Below are positions 16,714 to 25,789 of a stretch of DNA of 64,000 bases, one piece after another. The stretch comes from Candidatus Pseudomonas phytovorans (GTDB taxonomy: Bacteria > Pseudomonadota > Gammaproteobacteria > Pseudomonadales > Pseudomonadaceae), in NCBI GenBank assembly GCA_029202525.1, contig CP119325.1:3632001-3696000 (forward strand). The letters run 5' to 3'. Numbering within the stretch: the first letter of the stretch is position 1; each line of letters starts with the position of its first letter. Below the pieces are notes generated by a model that saw only the letters and a list, made by a program, of their open reading frames with translations, did not search any database and was not told where the DNA came from. A program made the position numbers and the translations under genes.

Positions 16714-18072
16714 ATGTCCCTGGGATTCGACTACCTCAATGCCATGCTCGAGGACGACCGTGAAAAGGGCATCTACCGCTGCAAGCGCGAGATGTTCACC
16801 GACCCACGCCTGTTCGACCTGGAGATGAAACACATCTTCGAGGGCAACTGGATCTACCTGGCCCACGAAAGCCAGATCCCCGAGAAAAACGACTTCCTCA
16901 CCCTGACCATGGGCCGCCAGCCGATTTTCATCGCGCGCAACAAGGACGGTGAGCTCAATGCTTTCCTCAACGCCTGCAGCCACCGCGGGGCCATGTTGTG
17001 CCGACACAAGCGCGGCAACCGTTCCAGCTATACCTGCCCGTTCCACGGCTGGACTTTCAACAACAGCGGCAAGCTGCTCAAGGTGAAAGACCCGAGCAAC
17101 GCTGGCTACCCCGACAGCTTCAACTGCGACGGCTCCCACGACCTGACCAAGGTGGCACGCTTCGAGTCGTACCGCGGGTTCCTGTTCGGCAGCCTGAATG
17201 CCAATGTGAAGCCGCTGATCGAGCACCTGGGCGAGTCGGCCAAGATCATCGACATGATCGTCGACCAGTCGCCGGAAGGTCTGGAAGTGTTGCGCGGCGC
17301 CAGCTCGTATATCTACGAAGGCAACTGGAAGCTCACGGCCGAGAACGGTGCCGACGGCTACCATGTCAGCTCCGTGCACTGGAACTACGCGGCCACCCAG
17401 AGCCAGCGCAAGCAGCGCGAGGCGGGTGACGAGATCAAGACCATGAGCGCCGGCGCGTGGGGTAAGACCGGTGGTGGTTTCTATTCCTTTGACCATGGCC
17501 ACCTGCTGCTGTGGACCCGCTGGGCCAACCCGGAAGACCGCCCGGCCTTTGAGCGCCGCGACCAGCTGGCCGCCGACTATGGCCAGGCCCGCGCCGACTG
17601 GATGATCGGGAACTCGCGCAACCTGTGCCTGTACCCGAACGTGTATCTGATGGACCAGTTCAGCTCGCAGATCCGCGTGGCCCGGCCAATTTCGGTGAAC
17701 AAGACCGAAATCACCATCTACTGCATCGCGCCGAAAGGCGAGAGCGCCGATGCGCGCGCCAAGCGCATCCGCCAGTACGAGGACTTCTTCAACGTCAGTG
17801 GCATGGCCACCCCGGACGACCTGGAAGAGTTCCGCTCGTGCCAGACCGGCTATGGCGGTGGCACTGGCTGGAATGACATGTCGCGCGGCGCCAGGCACTG
17901 GGTGGAAGGCGCTGACGAGGCAGCCAGGGAAATCGAACTCGAGCCGTTGCTGTCTGGCGTGCGCACCGAGGACGAAGGCCTGTTCGTGCTGCAGCACAAG
18001 TACTGGCAGGACACCATGATCCAGGCCCTGAAGGATGAGCAGCAGCTGATCCCCGTGGAGGCCGTGCAATGA
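16714..18072 (+). CDS. benA: Benzoate 1,2-dioxygenase large (alpha) subunit
   Basis: This is the oxygenase component that, with BenB and BenC, turns benzoate into a cis-diol carboxylate. A Rieske centre is visible as CSHRGAMLCRH followed by CPFHGW (about residues 88-110), and the mononuclear iron ligands lie in ENGADGYHVSSVHWNY. The protein is 452 residues, as usual. The ATG at 16714 is chosen because GGAG lies eight bases before it; an ATG at 16699 overlaps that site and is weaker. It overlaps benB by ATGA. It matches benzoate rather than anthranilate dioxygenase (MSLGFDYLNAMLEDDREKG start, BenR upstream). Confidence 0.95.
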   Translation: MSLGFDYLNAMLEDDREKGIYRCKREMFTDPRLFDLEMKHIFEGNWIYLAHESQIPEKNDFLTLTMGRQPIFIARNKDGELNAFLNACSHRGAMLCRHKRGNRSSYTCPFHGWTFNNSGKLLKVKDPSNAGYPDSFNCDGSHDLTKVARFESYRGFLFGSLNANVKPLIEHLGESAKIIDMIVDQSPEGLEVLRGASSYIYEGNWKLTAENGADGYHVSSVHWNYAATQSQRKQREAGDEIKTMSAGAWGKTGGGFYSFDHGHLLLWTRWANPEDRPAFERRDQLAADYGQARADWMIGNSRNLCLYPNVYLMDQFSSQIRVARPISVNKTEITIYCIAPKGESADARAKRIRQYEDFFNVSGMATPDDLEEFRSCQTGYGGGTGWNDMSRGARHWVEGADEAAREIELEPLLSGVRTEDEGLFVLQHKYWQDTMIQALKDEQQLIPVEAVQ

Positions 18073-18554
18073 GCCTTTATGAGACCGTGCGCGACTTCCT
18101 CTACCGCGAAGCGCGCTTCCTGGACGACGCCCAATGGGACCAGTGGCTGGAACTGTACGCCAGCGATGCCAGCTTCTGGATGCCATCATGGGATGACGAT
18201 GACACCCTCACCGAAGACCCGCAAAGCGAGATCTCGCTGATCTGGTACGGCAACCGTGGCGGCCTGGAAGACCGCATCTTCCGCATCAAGACCGAGCGCT
18301 CCAGTGCGACCGTGCCCGACACCCGCACCTCGCACAACATCAGCAACATCGAGATCGTCGAGCAGGGCGAGGGCAGCTGCCAGGTGCGTTTCAACTGGCA
18401 CACCCTGAGCTTCCGCTACAAGACCACCGACAGCTACTTCGGCACCAGCTTCTACACCCTCGACCTGCGCGGCGAGCAGCCGCTGATCAAGGCCAAGAAG
18501 GTGGTGCTGAAGAACGACTACGTGCGTCAGGTCATCGACATCTATCACATCTGA
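18069..18554 (+). CDS. benB: Benzoate 1,2-dioxygenase small (beta) subunit
   Basis: This 161-residue protein is of the ring-hydroxylating dioxygenase beta-subunit family, an NTF2-like fold that packs with BenA. Typical strings are YETVRDFLYREARFLDDAQW, ASFWMPSWDDD and RIFRIKTERSSATVPDTRT. Its ATG overlaps the benA stop (ATGA), so the two subunits are probably translationally coupled, giving equal amounts. No catalytic residues are expected in this subunit. Confidence 0.95.
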   Translation: MSLYETVRDFLYREARFLDDAQWDQWLELYASDASFWMPSWDDDDTLTEDPQSEISLIWYGNRGGLEDRIFRIKTERSSATVPDTRTSHNISNIEIVEQGEGSCQVRFNWHTLSFRYKTTDSYFGTSFYTLDLRGEQPLIKAKKVVLKNDYVRQVIDIYHI

Positions 18555-18626
18555 TACAGGGTTTTGCGAGCACTGCCCGGTGCGTCCTGCGACGCGCCGT
18601 GGCCCGGCTCGCCCGCGAGGTGCAAC

Positions 18627-19637
18627 ATGAGCTACCAGATCGCACTGAATTTTGAAGACGGGGTTACCCGTTTCATCGAAGCCGCCAGCCATGAAACCGT
18701 GGCAGACGCTGCCTACCGCCAGGGCATCAACATCCCGCTGGACTGCCGCGACGGCGCTTGTGGTACCTGTAAGTGCAAGGCCGAGGCCGGCCGCTACGAC
18801 CTGGGCGACAATTTTATCGAAGACGCCTTGAGCGAAGACGAAATCGCCGAAGGCTTCGTGCTCACCTGCCAGATGCGCGCCGAAAGCGACTGCGTCATCC
18901 GCATCCCGGCCTCGTCACAGCTGTGCAAGACCGAGCAGGCCAGCTTCGAGGCCGCCATCAGCGATGTACGCCAACTGTCGGCCAGCACCATTGCCCTGTC
19001 GATCAAGAGCGAAGCACTGAGCCGATTGGCCTTCCTGCCGGGGCAATACGTCAACCTCAAGGTGCCGGGTAGCGAGCAGAGCCGCGCCTATTCGTTCAGT
19101 TCGTTGCAGAAGGGCGGCGAAGTCAGCTTCCTGATCCGCAACGTACCGGGCGGGTTGATGAGCAGCTTCCTGACCAACCTGGCCAAGGCTGGCGACAGCA
19201 TGAGCCTGGCCGGGCCGCTGGGCAGCTTCTACTTGCGGCCGATCCAGCGTCCGTTGCTGCTGTTGGCTGGCGGTACCGGCCTGGCGCCGTTCACAGCGAT
19301 GCTGGAAAAGATTGCCGAACAGGGCAGTGAACACCCGTTGCACCTGATCTATGGCGTAACCAACGACTTTGACCTGGTCGAACTCGACCGCCTGCAAGCA
19401 CTGGCGGCAAGCATCCCCAACTTCACCTACAGCGCCTGCGTGGCCAACCCGGATAGCGACTACCCGCAGAAGGGCTACGTGACCCAGCACATCGAGCCTC
19501 GCCACCTCAACGACGGCGATGTGGATGTTTACCTGTGCGGCCCGCCGCCGATGGTCGAGGCGGTGAGCCAGTACGTGCGCGAGCAGGGCATTACCCCGGC
19601 CAACTTCTACTACGAGAAGTTCGCGGCTGCGGCCTGA
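18627..19637 (+). CDS. benC: Benzoate 1,2-dioxygenase electron-transfer component
   Basis: This reductase passes electrons from NADH to the BenAB oxygenase. It has an N-terminal plant-type [2Fe-2S] ferredoxin domain (CRDGACGTCKC with a fourth Cys in LTCQM), then an FAD-binding domain (RAYSFSS) and an NAD-binding domain (LLLAGGTGLAPF; C-terminal CGPPPMVEAV). The length is 336 residues. The start ATG follows CGAGG by six bases; codons upstream of it are open but have no support. It is 72 bases after benB. Confidence 0.95.
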   Translation: MSYQIALNFEDGVTRFIEAASHETVADAAYRQGINIPLDCRDGACGTCKCKAEAGRYDLGDNFIEDALSEDEIAEGFVLTCQMRAESDCVIRIPASSQLCKTEQASFEAAISDVRQLSASTIALSIKSEALSRLAFLPGQYVNLKVPGSEQSRAYSFSSLQKGGEVSFLIRNVPGGLMSSFLTNLAKAGDSMSLAGPLGSFYLRPIQRPLLLLAGGTGLAPFTAMLEKIAEQGSEHPLHLIYGVTNDFDLVELDRLQALAASIPNFTYSACVANPDSDYPQKGYVTQHIEPRHLNDGDVDVYLCGPPPMVEAVSQYVREQGITPANFYYEKFAAAA

Positions 19638-19669
19638 CAGCCTCCTTTTATTCCAAGCATTACGCCGAC

Positions 19670-19761
19670 CCTGTGGGAGCGGGCATGCCCGCGAAGAGGC
19701 CAGCAGGTTCAACAACTTTGTCTGGTCGAACGCATTCGCGGGCATGCCCGCTCCCACAGGG
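19670..19761. repeat. REP pair (REPIN) inside the ben operon
   Basis: Facing units CCTGTGGGAGCGGGCATGCC and GGGCATGCCCGCTCCCACAG lie in the 149-base gap between benC and benD. It is the only REP pair inside what should be a single operon, so it could lower expression of benD and the transport genes relative to benABC. Confidence 0.85.
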
Positions 19762-19786
19762 ATTGTGGCGAACCGGAGAGATAGGT

Positions 19787-20548
19787 ATGAACAACAGATT
19801 CCAAGGCAAGGTCGCCCTGGTCACCGGTGCCGCCCAGGGCATCGGCCGGGGCGTGTGCTGGCGGCTTAAGGCCGAAGGCGCGCAAGTGGTCGCGGTAGAC
19901 CGTTCCGAGCTGGTCCACGAACTGGCAGGCGAGGGCATGCTCACCCTTACCGCCGACCTTGAACAACACGCCGACTGCGCCCGTGTCATGGCCAGCGCCG
20001 TGGAAACCTTCGGCCGCCTCGACATCCTGGTCAACAACGTCGGCGGCACCATCTGGGCCAAGCCTTTCGAGCACTACGAAGTCGAGCAGATCGAGGCAGA
20101 AGTGCGCCGTTCGCTGTTCCCCACCCTGTGGTGCTGCCACGCCGCACTGCCGTACATGCTCGAACGCGGTAGCGGCGCCATCGTCAACGTTTCGTCCATC
20201 GCCACCCGTGGTGTCAATCGTGTGCCTTACGGCGCTGCGAAGGGCGGCGTCAATGCGCTTACCGCCTGCCTGGCTTTTGAAACCGCTGGCCGTGGCATCC
20301 GCGTCAACGCCACCGCGCCCGGTGGCACCGAAGCGCCACCCCGGCGGGTGCCGCGCAACAGCAACGAGCAGAGTGAGCAGGAAAAACACTGGTACCAGCA
20401 GATCGTCGACCAGACCCTCGACAGCAGCCTGATGCACCGCTACGGCAGCATCGACGAGCAGGTCGGGGCAATCCTGTTCCTCGCGTCCGACGAAGCCTCG
20501 TACATCACCGGCGTGACCCTGCCGGTAGGGGGCGGCGACCTCGGCTGA
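19787..20548 (+). CDS. benD: Benzoate cis-diol dehydrogenase (1,6-dihydroxycyclohexa-2,4-diene-1-carboxylate dehydrogenase)
   Basis: This short-chain dehydrogenase oxidises and decarboxylates the benzoate cis-diol to catechol with NAD+. It has the N-terminal TGAAQGIG nucleotide motif, NNVGG, a catalytic Ser in NVSSIAT and the YGAAKGG active-site motif; the total is 253 residues. The start is the ATG in MNNRFQGKVALVTG; longer open frame upstream runs through the REP pair and is not real coding. It completes the upper benzoate pathway with benABC; no catechol 1,2-dioxygenase gene is seen nearby. Confidence 0.95.
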   Translation: MNNRFQGKVALVTGAAQGIGRGVCWRLKAEGAQVVAVDRSELVHELAGEGMLTLTADLEQHADCARVMASAVETFGRLDILVNNVGGTIWAKPFEHYEVEQIEAEVRRSLFPTLWCCHAALPYMLERGSGAIVNVSSIATRGVNRVPYGAAKGGVNALTACLAFETAGRGIRVNATAPGGTEAPPRRVPRNSNEQSEQEKHWYQQIVDQTLDSSLMHRYGSIDEQVGAILFLASDEASYITGVTLPVGGGDLG

Positions 20549-20605
20549 TCAACACCCCCAAGGCAACAGCTTTCCATCACAACAAAAACAAGAGCGACAG
20601 ATGCC

Positions 20606-21934
20606 ATGCGAACCCTTGACGTACACCCGATCATCGATAACGCGCGCTTTACCTCGTTCCACTGGATGGTCATGGCCTGGTGCGGCCTGTTGCTGATATT
20701 CGACGGCTATGACCTGTTCATCTACGGCGTGGTACTGCCGGTCATCATGAAAGAGTGGGGCCTGACCCCGTTGCAGGCCGGTGCGCTGGGCAGCTATGCG
20801 CTGTTCGGCATGATGTTCGGCGCCCTGGCATTCGGCAGCCTGGCCGACCGCATCGGGCGCAAGAAGGGCATTGCCATCTGTTTCGCCTTGTTCTCGGGGG
20901 CGACAATTCTCAATGGCTTCGCCAGCAGCCCAAGTGAGTTCGGCATCTACCGCTTCATCGCTGGCCTTGGTTGTGGTGGCCTTATGCCTAATGCCGTGGC
21001 ATTGATGAACGAATACGCGCCCAAGCGCCTGCGCAGCACGCTGGTCGCGATCATGTTCAGTGGCTATTCGCTCGGCGGCATGCTGTCAGCGGGCGTGGGC
21101 ATTTTCATGCTGCCGCGTTTCGGCTGGGAGTCGATGTTCTTCGCCGCAGCCGTGCCGCTGCTGCTGTTGCCGGTGATTCTCTACTACCTGCCGGAATCCA
21201 TCGGTTTTCTGGTGCGCCAAGGCCGTAGCGAAGAGGCGCGCAAACTGCTGAAGCGCCTGGATCCGGACTGCGATGTGCAGGCCGATGACGTGTTGCAGGC
21301 GGCGGACCGCAAGGGCGGCGGGGCGTCGGTGCTGGAGCTGTTCCGCAACGGCCTGGCCATTCGTACCCTGGCGCTGTGGCTGGCGTTCTTCTGCTGCCTG
21401 CTGATGGTTTATGCCCTTAGCTCGTGGCTGCCGAAGCTGATGGCCAACGCCGGCTACAGCCTGGGTTCGAGCCTGTCGTTCTTGCTGGTACTGAACTTCG
21501 GCGGCATGGCCGGGGCGATCCTCGGCGGCTGGCTGGGTGACCGCTACAACCTGGTCAAAGTCAAAGTGGCGTTCTTCATCGCTGCCGCGCTGTCGATCAG
21601 CCTGCTGGGGGTAAACAGCCCGATGCCGGTGCTGTACCTACTGATCTTCATTGCTGGCGCTACCACCATTGGTACGCAGATCCTGCTGTATGCCGGCGCC
21701 GCGCAAATGTACGGGCTGTCGGTGCGTTCCACGGGGCTTGGCTGGGCATCGGGTATCGGCCGCAACGGCGCCATCGTCGGCCCATTGCTGGGCGGTGCAC
21801 TGATGGGCATCAACCTGCCCCTGCAACTCAACTTCATCGCCTTCGCCATCCCCGGCGCAATCGCCGCCCTGGCCATGGCCGTGCACCTGGCCAGCGGCCG
21901 TCGGCAAGCCCAGGCCGTTGCGGCCCAGGCATAG
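20606..21934 (+). CDS. benK: Benzoate MFS transporter
   Basis: This is a 12-helix major facilitator of the aromatic acid:H+ symporter group (442 residues). Family motifs are visible: FDGYDLFIYGVVLP in helix 1, LADRIGRKKG in the loop between helices 2 and 3, GLGCGGLMPNAVALMNEYAP in helix 4 and YLPESIGFLVRQGR after helix 6. The aspartates in helix 1 (DGYD) are typical of BenK/PcaK proteins. It directly follows benD and is followed by benE, so it is most likely the inner-membrane benzoate permease. Confidence 0.92.
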   Translation: MRTLDVHPIIDNARFTSFHWMVMAWCGLLLIFDGYDLFIYGVVLPVIMKEWGLTPLQAGALGSYALFGMMFGALAFGSLADRIGRKKGIAICFALFSGATILNGFASSPSEFGIYRFIAGLGCGGLMPNAVALMNEYAPKRLRSTLVAIMFSGYSLGGMLSAGVGIFMLPRFGWESMFFAAAVPLLLLPVILYYLPESIGFLVRQGRSEEARKLLKRLDPDCDVQADDVLQAADRKGGGASVLELFRNGLAIRTLALWLAFFCCLLMVYALSSWLPKLMANAGYSLGSSLSFLLVLNFGGMAGAILGGWLGDRYNLVKVKVAFFIAAALSISLLGVNSPMPVLYLLIFIAGATTIGTQILLYAGAAQMYGLSVRSTGLGWASGIGRNGAIVGPLLGGALMGINLPLQLNFIAFAIPGAIAALAMAVHLASGRRQAQAVAAQA

Positions 21935-21945
21935 CGAGAGGCTTG

Positions 21946-23145
21946 ATGAAAACCCTGATCAAGGACAGCTCGCTGTCCGCCATCGTCGCGGGCTGCATTG
22001 CCACGATGATCTCCTACGCCGGCCCGCTGGTGATCATCTTTCATGCCGCCGAAGCTGCAGGCCTGTCTCATCAGCAGTTGTCATCCTGGGTGTGGGCCGT
22101 GTCCATGGGCAGTGCCATCCTTGGCGCACTGCTCAGCCTGCGCTACCGCGTGCCGGTGGTGATCGCCTGGTCGATACCGGGTTCGGCGCTGCTGGTCACC
22201 GCCTTGCCGCAACTTGGCCTGGAACAGGCCGTGGGTGCCTACCTGGTGGCCAACCTGGTCCTGCTGCTGATCGGCATCAGCGGGGCCTTTGACCGCATCA
22301 TCGCGCGCCTGCCGGGGTCCATCGCCGCTGGCATGCAGGCCGGCATCCTGTTCAGTTTCGGTATTGAAGTGTTCCGCGCCCTGCCGGTGCAGCCGTTGCT
22401 GGTATTGGCGATGTTCGTCACCTACGTGTTGATGCGCCGGGTACAGCCCCGTTACGCGGTAGCTGCGGTGCTGTGCGTGGGTACGCTGGTGACCGTGGCC
22501 AGCGGTGCGTTCCGCAGCGAGGCGCTGGTGCTGGAACTGGCTTCACCGCAGTGGGTCACCCCGCAGTTCAGCCTGTCGGCGGTATTCAGCCTGGCGCTGC
22601 CGATGGTGCTGGTGGCGCTGACCGGCCAGTTCATGCCCGGCATGGCGGTGCTGCGCAATGCGGGGTATGCCACACCGGCCAGCCCGTTGATCAGCGCCAG
22701 TGCCGTGGCCGGTGCCGTGCTGGCGCCCTTCGGCTGCCACGGGCTGAACCTGGCAGCGGTTACCGCCAGCCTGTGCACAGGCCATGAGGCCCATGAAAAC
22801 CCAAGGCGGCGCTATGTGGCGGCGGTGGCTGGCAGCACGCTGTACCTGCTGCTGGGCATCGCCGGTGCCACATTGATGTCGCTGTTTGCAGCCTTTCCCG
22901 CCGCGCTGATCGCTGCCCTGGCCGGGTTGGCCCTGTATGGCGCCATCAGCGAAGCCTTGGCCCGCAGCCTGGCAGAGCCGGCCGAGCGCGATGCAGGGCT
23001 TTTCACCTTTCTGGTCACTGCTTCGGGGGTGGCCTTCCTTGGCCTGTCGGCGGCTTTCTGGGGGCTGCTGTTCGGCCTGCTGGCCCATGCGCTGCTCACG
23101 CTGCGCAAGCCACGTACCCGGGAGGTGCTGCGTCGTACCCCATGA
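21946..23145 (+). CDS. benE: Benzoate membrane transport protein BenE
   Basis: This 399-residue membrane protein of the BenE family (distant from the MFS) has about 11-12 hydrophobic segments. Family-like strings are GPLVIIFHAAEAAG near the start and FGCHGLNLAAVTASLCTG near residue 270. The start is the ATG after GAGAGG; a TTG one codon earlier is open. It lies only 11 bases after benK. In P. putida ben clusters a second catA gene can sit between benK and benE; here there is no room for one. It probably provides a second benzoate uptake route. Confidence 0.92.
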   Translation: MKTLIKDSSLSAIVAGCIATMISYAGPLVIIFHAAEAAGLSHQQLSSWVWAVSMGSAILGALLSLRYRVPVVIAWSIPGSALLVTALPQLGLEQAVGAYLVANLVLLLIGISGAFDRIIARLPGSIAAGMQAGILFSFGIEVFRALPVQPLLVLAMFVTYVLMRRVQPRYAVAAVLCVGTLVTVASGAFRSEALVLELASPQWVTPQFSLSAVFSLALPMVLVALTGQFMPGMAVLRNAGYATPASPLISASAVAGAVLAPFGCHGLNLAAVTASLCTGHEAHENPRRRYVAAVAGSTLYLLLGIAGATLMSLFAAFPAALIAALAGLALYGAISEALARSLAEPAERDAGLFTFLVTASGVAFLGLSAAFWGLLFGLLAHALLTLRKPRTREVLRRTP

Positions 23146-23199
23146 GCTGTCGTGTTCCCAACGCTTTATCCATAAAAACAAGATCAAGAGAGCTTCGGA

Positions 23200-24450
23200 A
23201 TGAATCACACCCCTTGCGTTGCCCTGGGCCTGACTTTGCTCAGCCAACCGTTGCTGGCCGCCGAAGGCGGGTTTTTCGAGGACTCGAAGGCCACCCTGAG
23301 TGCCCGCAACTATTACTTCAGCCGCGATTTCTCGGATATCGTCGGGGCCAACAAGCAGTCCAAGGCCGAGGAGTGGGCCCAGGGCTTCATCCTCGACTTC
23401 AAGAGCGGCTACACCCCGGGTACGGTCGGCTTTGGTGTCGATGCCCTGGGCCTGCTGGGTATCAAGCTGGACAGCAGCCCCGATCGTGCCAACACTGGGC
23501 TGCTGCCGGTGCATGGCGACGGCCGGGCTACCGACGAGTACAGCCGCCTGGCGCCCACCTTCAAGGCCCGGCTGTCGAAGACCGAACTGCGCGTTGGTGA
23601 GCTGCAACCGAACCTGCCGGTGCTGACCTTCAGCGACATCCGCCTGCTGCCGCCGACCTATCAGGGTGCCAGCCTGAGTTCGTCGGAAATTGACGGGCTG
23701 ACCGTGCAGGCCGGGCATTTGAAAAGTACCCACCTGCGCAACGAAGGCGGCGACGGCAAGATGAACGCGATGCTCGGCCATGTGCCGATGCGTCAGGCCG
23801 AGAGCGATGGTTTCAACTACGTGGGCGGGGACTATGCGTTCAATGCCAACCTGAGCAGCGTCAGCCTTTGGTATGGGCAGTTGGAGGACATCTACGAGCA
23901 GGGTTTCGTCGGCTTCAAGCACAGCAAACCGCTGGGCGACTGGGTGCTCAGTGCCAACCTTGGCTACTTCACCGCGCGTGATGATGGCGATGCGTTGCTG
24001 GGCAACATCGACAACCAGGCATTATTTTCGATGTTCACCGCGCGGCACGGCGGGCACAGCTTCCATGTGGGCTACCAGGGCATCTATGGCGACAGCCCGT
24101 TCCCACGGGTATTTGCCAACATCTCGCCCTTGGGCAACGAAGTGCCGACCTATGAATTCGCCTATACCGACGAGCGTTCGTACCAGGTGCGTTACGACTA
24201 CAACTTTGCTGCCATGGGGGTGCCGGGGCTGACGGCGACGGTGCGCTACATCACCGGTAACAATGTTGATACCGGGCTGGGTTACGAAGGGCGTGACCGA
24301 GAGCGTGACCTGGACATCGGCTATGCCGTGCAGGGCGGGATGCTGAAGGGGCTAGGGATCAGGGTGCGTAACGCCATGGCGCGCTCCAACTACCGCAGCG
24401 ACATCGACGAAAACCGTTTGACGCTGGTGTACACATGGCAGCTGTTCTGA
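23200..24450 (+). CDS. benF: Benzoate-specific porin, OprD family
   Basis: This outer-membrane channel of 416 residues has a signal peptide ending at LLAAEGG. The mature part has the OprD-family pattern of alternating beta strands: ARNYYFSRDFSD near the start, AEEWAQGFILDFKSGYTPG, GFGVDALGLLGIKLDSS, SYQVRYDYNFAAMGVPGLT and a C-terminal DENRLTLVYTWQLF with a final aromatic residue, the usual BAM signal. Its position as the last gene after benK and benE identifies it as BenF-like. It is related in sequence to the PhaK-type porin at 60.4-61.6 kb. Confidence 0.92.
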   Translation: MNHTPCVALGLTLLSQPLLAAEGGFFEDSKATLSARNYYFSRDFSDIVGANKQSKAEEWAQGFILDFKSGYTPGTVGFGVDALGLLGIKLDSSPDRANTGLLPVHGDGRATDEYSRLAPTFKARLSKTELRVGELQPNLPVLTFSDIRLLPPTYQGASLSSSEIDGLTVQAGHLKSTHLRNEGGDGKMNAMLGHVPMRQAESDGFNYVGGDYAFNANLSSVSLWYGQLEDIYEQGFVGFKHSKPLGDWVLSANLGYFTARDDGDALLGNIDNQALFSMFTARHGGHSFHVGYQGIYGDSPFPRVFANISPLGNEVPTYEFAYTDERSYQVRYDYNFAAMGVPGLTATVRYITGNNVDTGLGYEGRDRERDLDIGYAVQGGMLKGLGIRVRNAMARSNYRSDIDENRLTLVYTWQLF

Positions 24451-24515
24451 GCCATCCAGGGGAATTGCGCGTCAGCGGTGTATGAAGGTAGCTTCGGGGA
24501 ACGAATTTTTCAGGA

Positions 24516-25589
24516 ATGTCACTCTTGGACTCCATTACCCAAGCTGTACTGGGCGCGGCCCTGCAAGGGACCGTGCTCGGGCGTATCCAGGGCCGCCGCT
24601 CGCTGCTGTATGGCGCAGCACTGGGTACGCTGCCCGACCTCGACGTGATCATCCGCTACGCCGACCCGGTGTCGCAGATGACTTACCACCGCGGCTTCTC
24701 CCACTCGCTGTTCGTGCTCACCGGGCTGGCCTGGTTACTCGCCTGGCTGGTCAACAGATGCTGGCCCGGCAAGGGCTACACCTTGCCCAGACTGTTTGTG
24801 GCGTTCTGGCTGGTACTGGTCACCCACCCGATGCTCGACGCCTTCACGGTGTACGGCACGCAATTGTTCTGGCCTTTGCAGACTACCCCGGAAAGCTGGG
24901 CGGCGGTGTTCATCATCGACCCGGTCTACACGCTGCCGCTGCTGGCTGCGGTGACCTACGCCATCTTCAAGGGCGTGACCAGCAGGGCTTGCCGCCTGCT
25001 GACCATCGCTCTGGTGGTCAGCACCGGCTACCTGGGTTTCGGCCTGGCCGGGCGCATGGCGGCCGAACAGCGCTTCCAGGCGTCGCTCGACCAGCAAGGG
25101 ATCGTCGCCAGCGAGGTGCGTGCCGTGCCGATCGCGTTCAACAGCCTGGTCTGGCGGGTACTGGCCAAGACCCCGGACGGCGATTACTACGAAGGTATCA
25201 GCAGCGCGTTCGACCGCCAGCCACCCGAGATGCAACGCTTGCCGCGTAATCTGGAACTGGCCAAAGCGCTGGCCGGTGACCCTTTGCACCAGCGCTTGCG
25301 CTGGTTTACCGGTGACTGGCTGCGATACGACCAGGTGGGCAATGCGCTGGTAGTAACCGACCTGCGCATGGGCATTCCCGGTAATTACACGTTCCGCTTC
25401 AACATGGCCCACCGCGACAGCCAGGGGCACTGGATTGCCGATGTGCCTACGACGTGGAAAGGCGCTGGGCCAGGTTCAATGTTCAATGGCGATGACCTGG
25501 CGCTGATCTGGCGTCGCATCGTCGAGCAACAGCCGCCACTGCCACTGGCTGCCTGGACAGACCGATATCTGGGTACTCGCCAGCACTGA
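24516..25589 (+). CDS. Membrane-bound metal-dependent hydrolase family protein (DUF457/YdjM-like)
   Basis: The N-terminal 190 residues have four or five membrane helices and conserved acids and histidines typical of this family: GTLPDLDVI, YHRGFSHSLF, THPMLDAFTVYG and IIDPVYTLPLL. The remaining part, about 160 residues, is a soluble domain with no motif I can name. The biochemical activity of the family is not established. The start ATG is preceded by CAGGA; the ribosome site is modest. It follows benF by 65 bases on the same strand but has no obvious link to benzoate. Confidence 0.85.
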   Translation: MSLLDSITQAVLGAALQGTVLGRIQGRRSLLYGAALGTLPDLDVIIRYADPVSQMTYHRGFSHSLFVLTGLAWLLAWLVNRCWPGKGYTLPRLFVAFWLVLVTHPMLDAFTVYGTQLFWPLQTTPESWAAVFIIDPVYTLPLLAAVTYAIFKGVTSRACRLLTIALVVSTGYLGFGLAGRMAAEQRFQASLDQQGIVASEVRAVPIAFNSLVWRVLAKTPDGDYYEGISSAFDRQPPEMQRLPRNLELAKALAGDPLHQRLRWFTGDWLRYDQVGNALVVTDLRMGIPGNYTFRFNMAHRDSQGHWIADVPTTWKGAGPGSMFNGDDLALIWRRIVEQQPPLPLAAWTDRYLGTRQH

Positions 25590-25621
25590 AACAGGTGACA
25601 GGGCTGGTATAGGGCCGCTTT

Positions 25622-25715
25622 GCGACCCTTCGCGGGCACGCCCGCTCCCACAGGAATGTACGCAGCCTGAAAGATGCGCTGAACCTGTGGGAGCGGGCGT
25701 GCCCGCGAAGGGCTG
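25622..25715. repeat. REP pair (REPIN)
   Basis: Facing units CCTTCGCGGGCACGCCCGCT and GAGCGGGCGTGCCCGCGAAG are separated by about 40 bases between two same-strand genes. Confidence 0.85.
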
Positions 25716-25789
25716 CATGGCAGCCCCCGCTTGCAATCTTCAATTTCAGACCCATCTACAGCGGTCACCTTGAACCCAGGAACCGAGCC

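Noticed and set aside
16546..18189. 547-residue antisense open frame opposite benA
   Set aside because: It overlaps the ben promoter and a Rieske oxygenase and shows no domain.
16714..18554. Assignment of the dioxygenase as anthranilate dioxygenase (antAB, antR)
   Set aside because: The regulator is XylS/BenR-like, the operator matches XylS sites, and benD, benK, benE and benF follow, which fits benzoate only.
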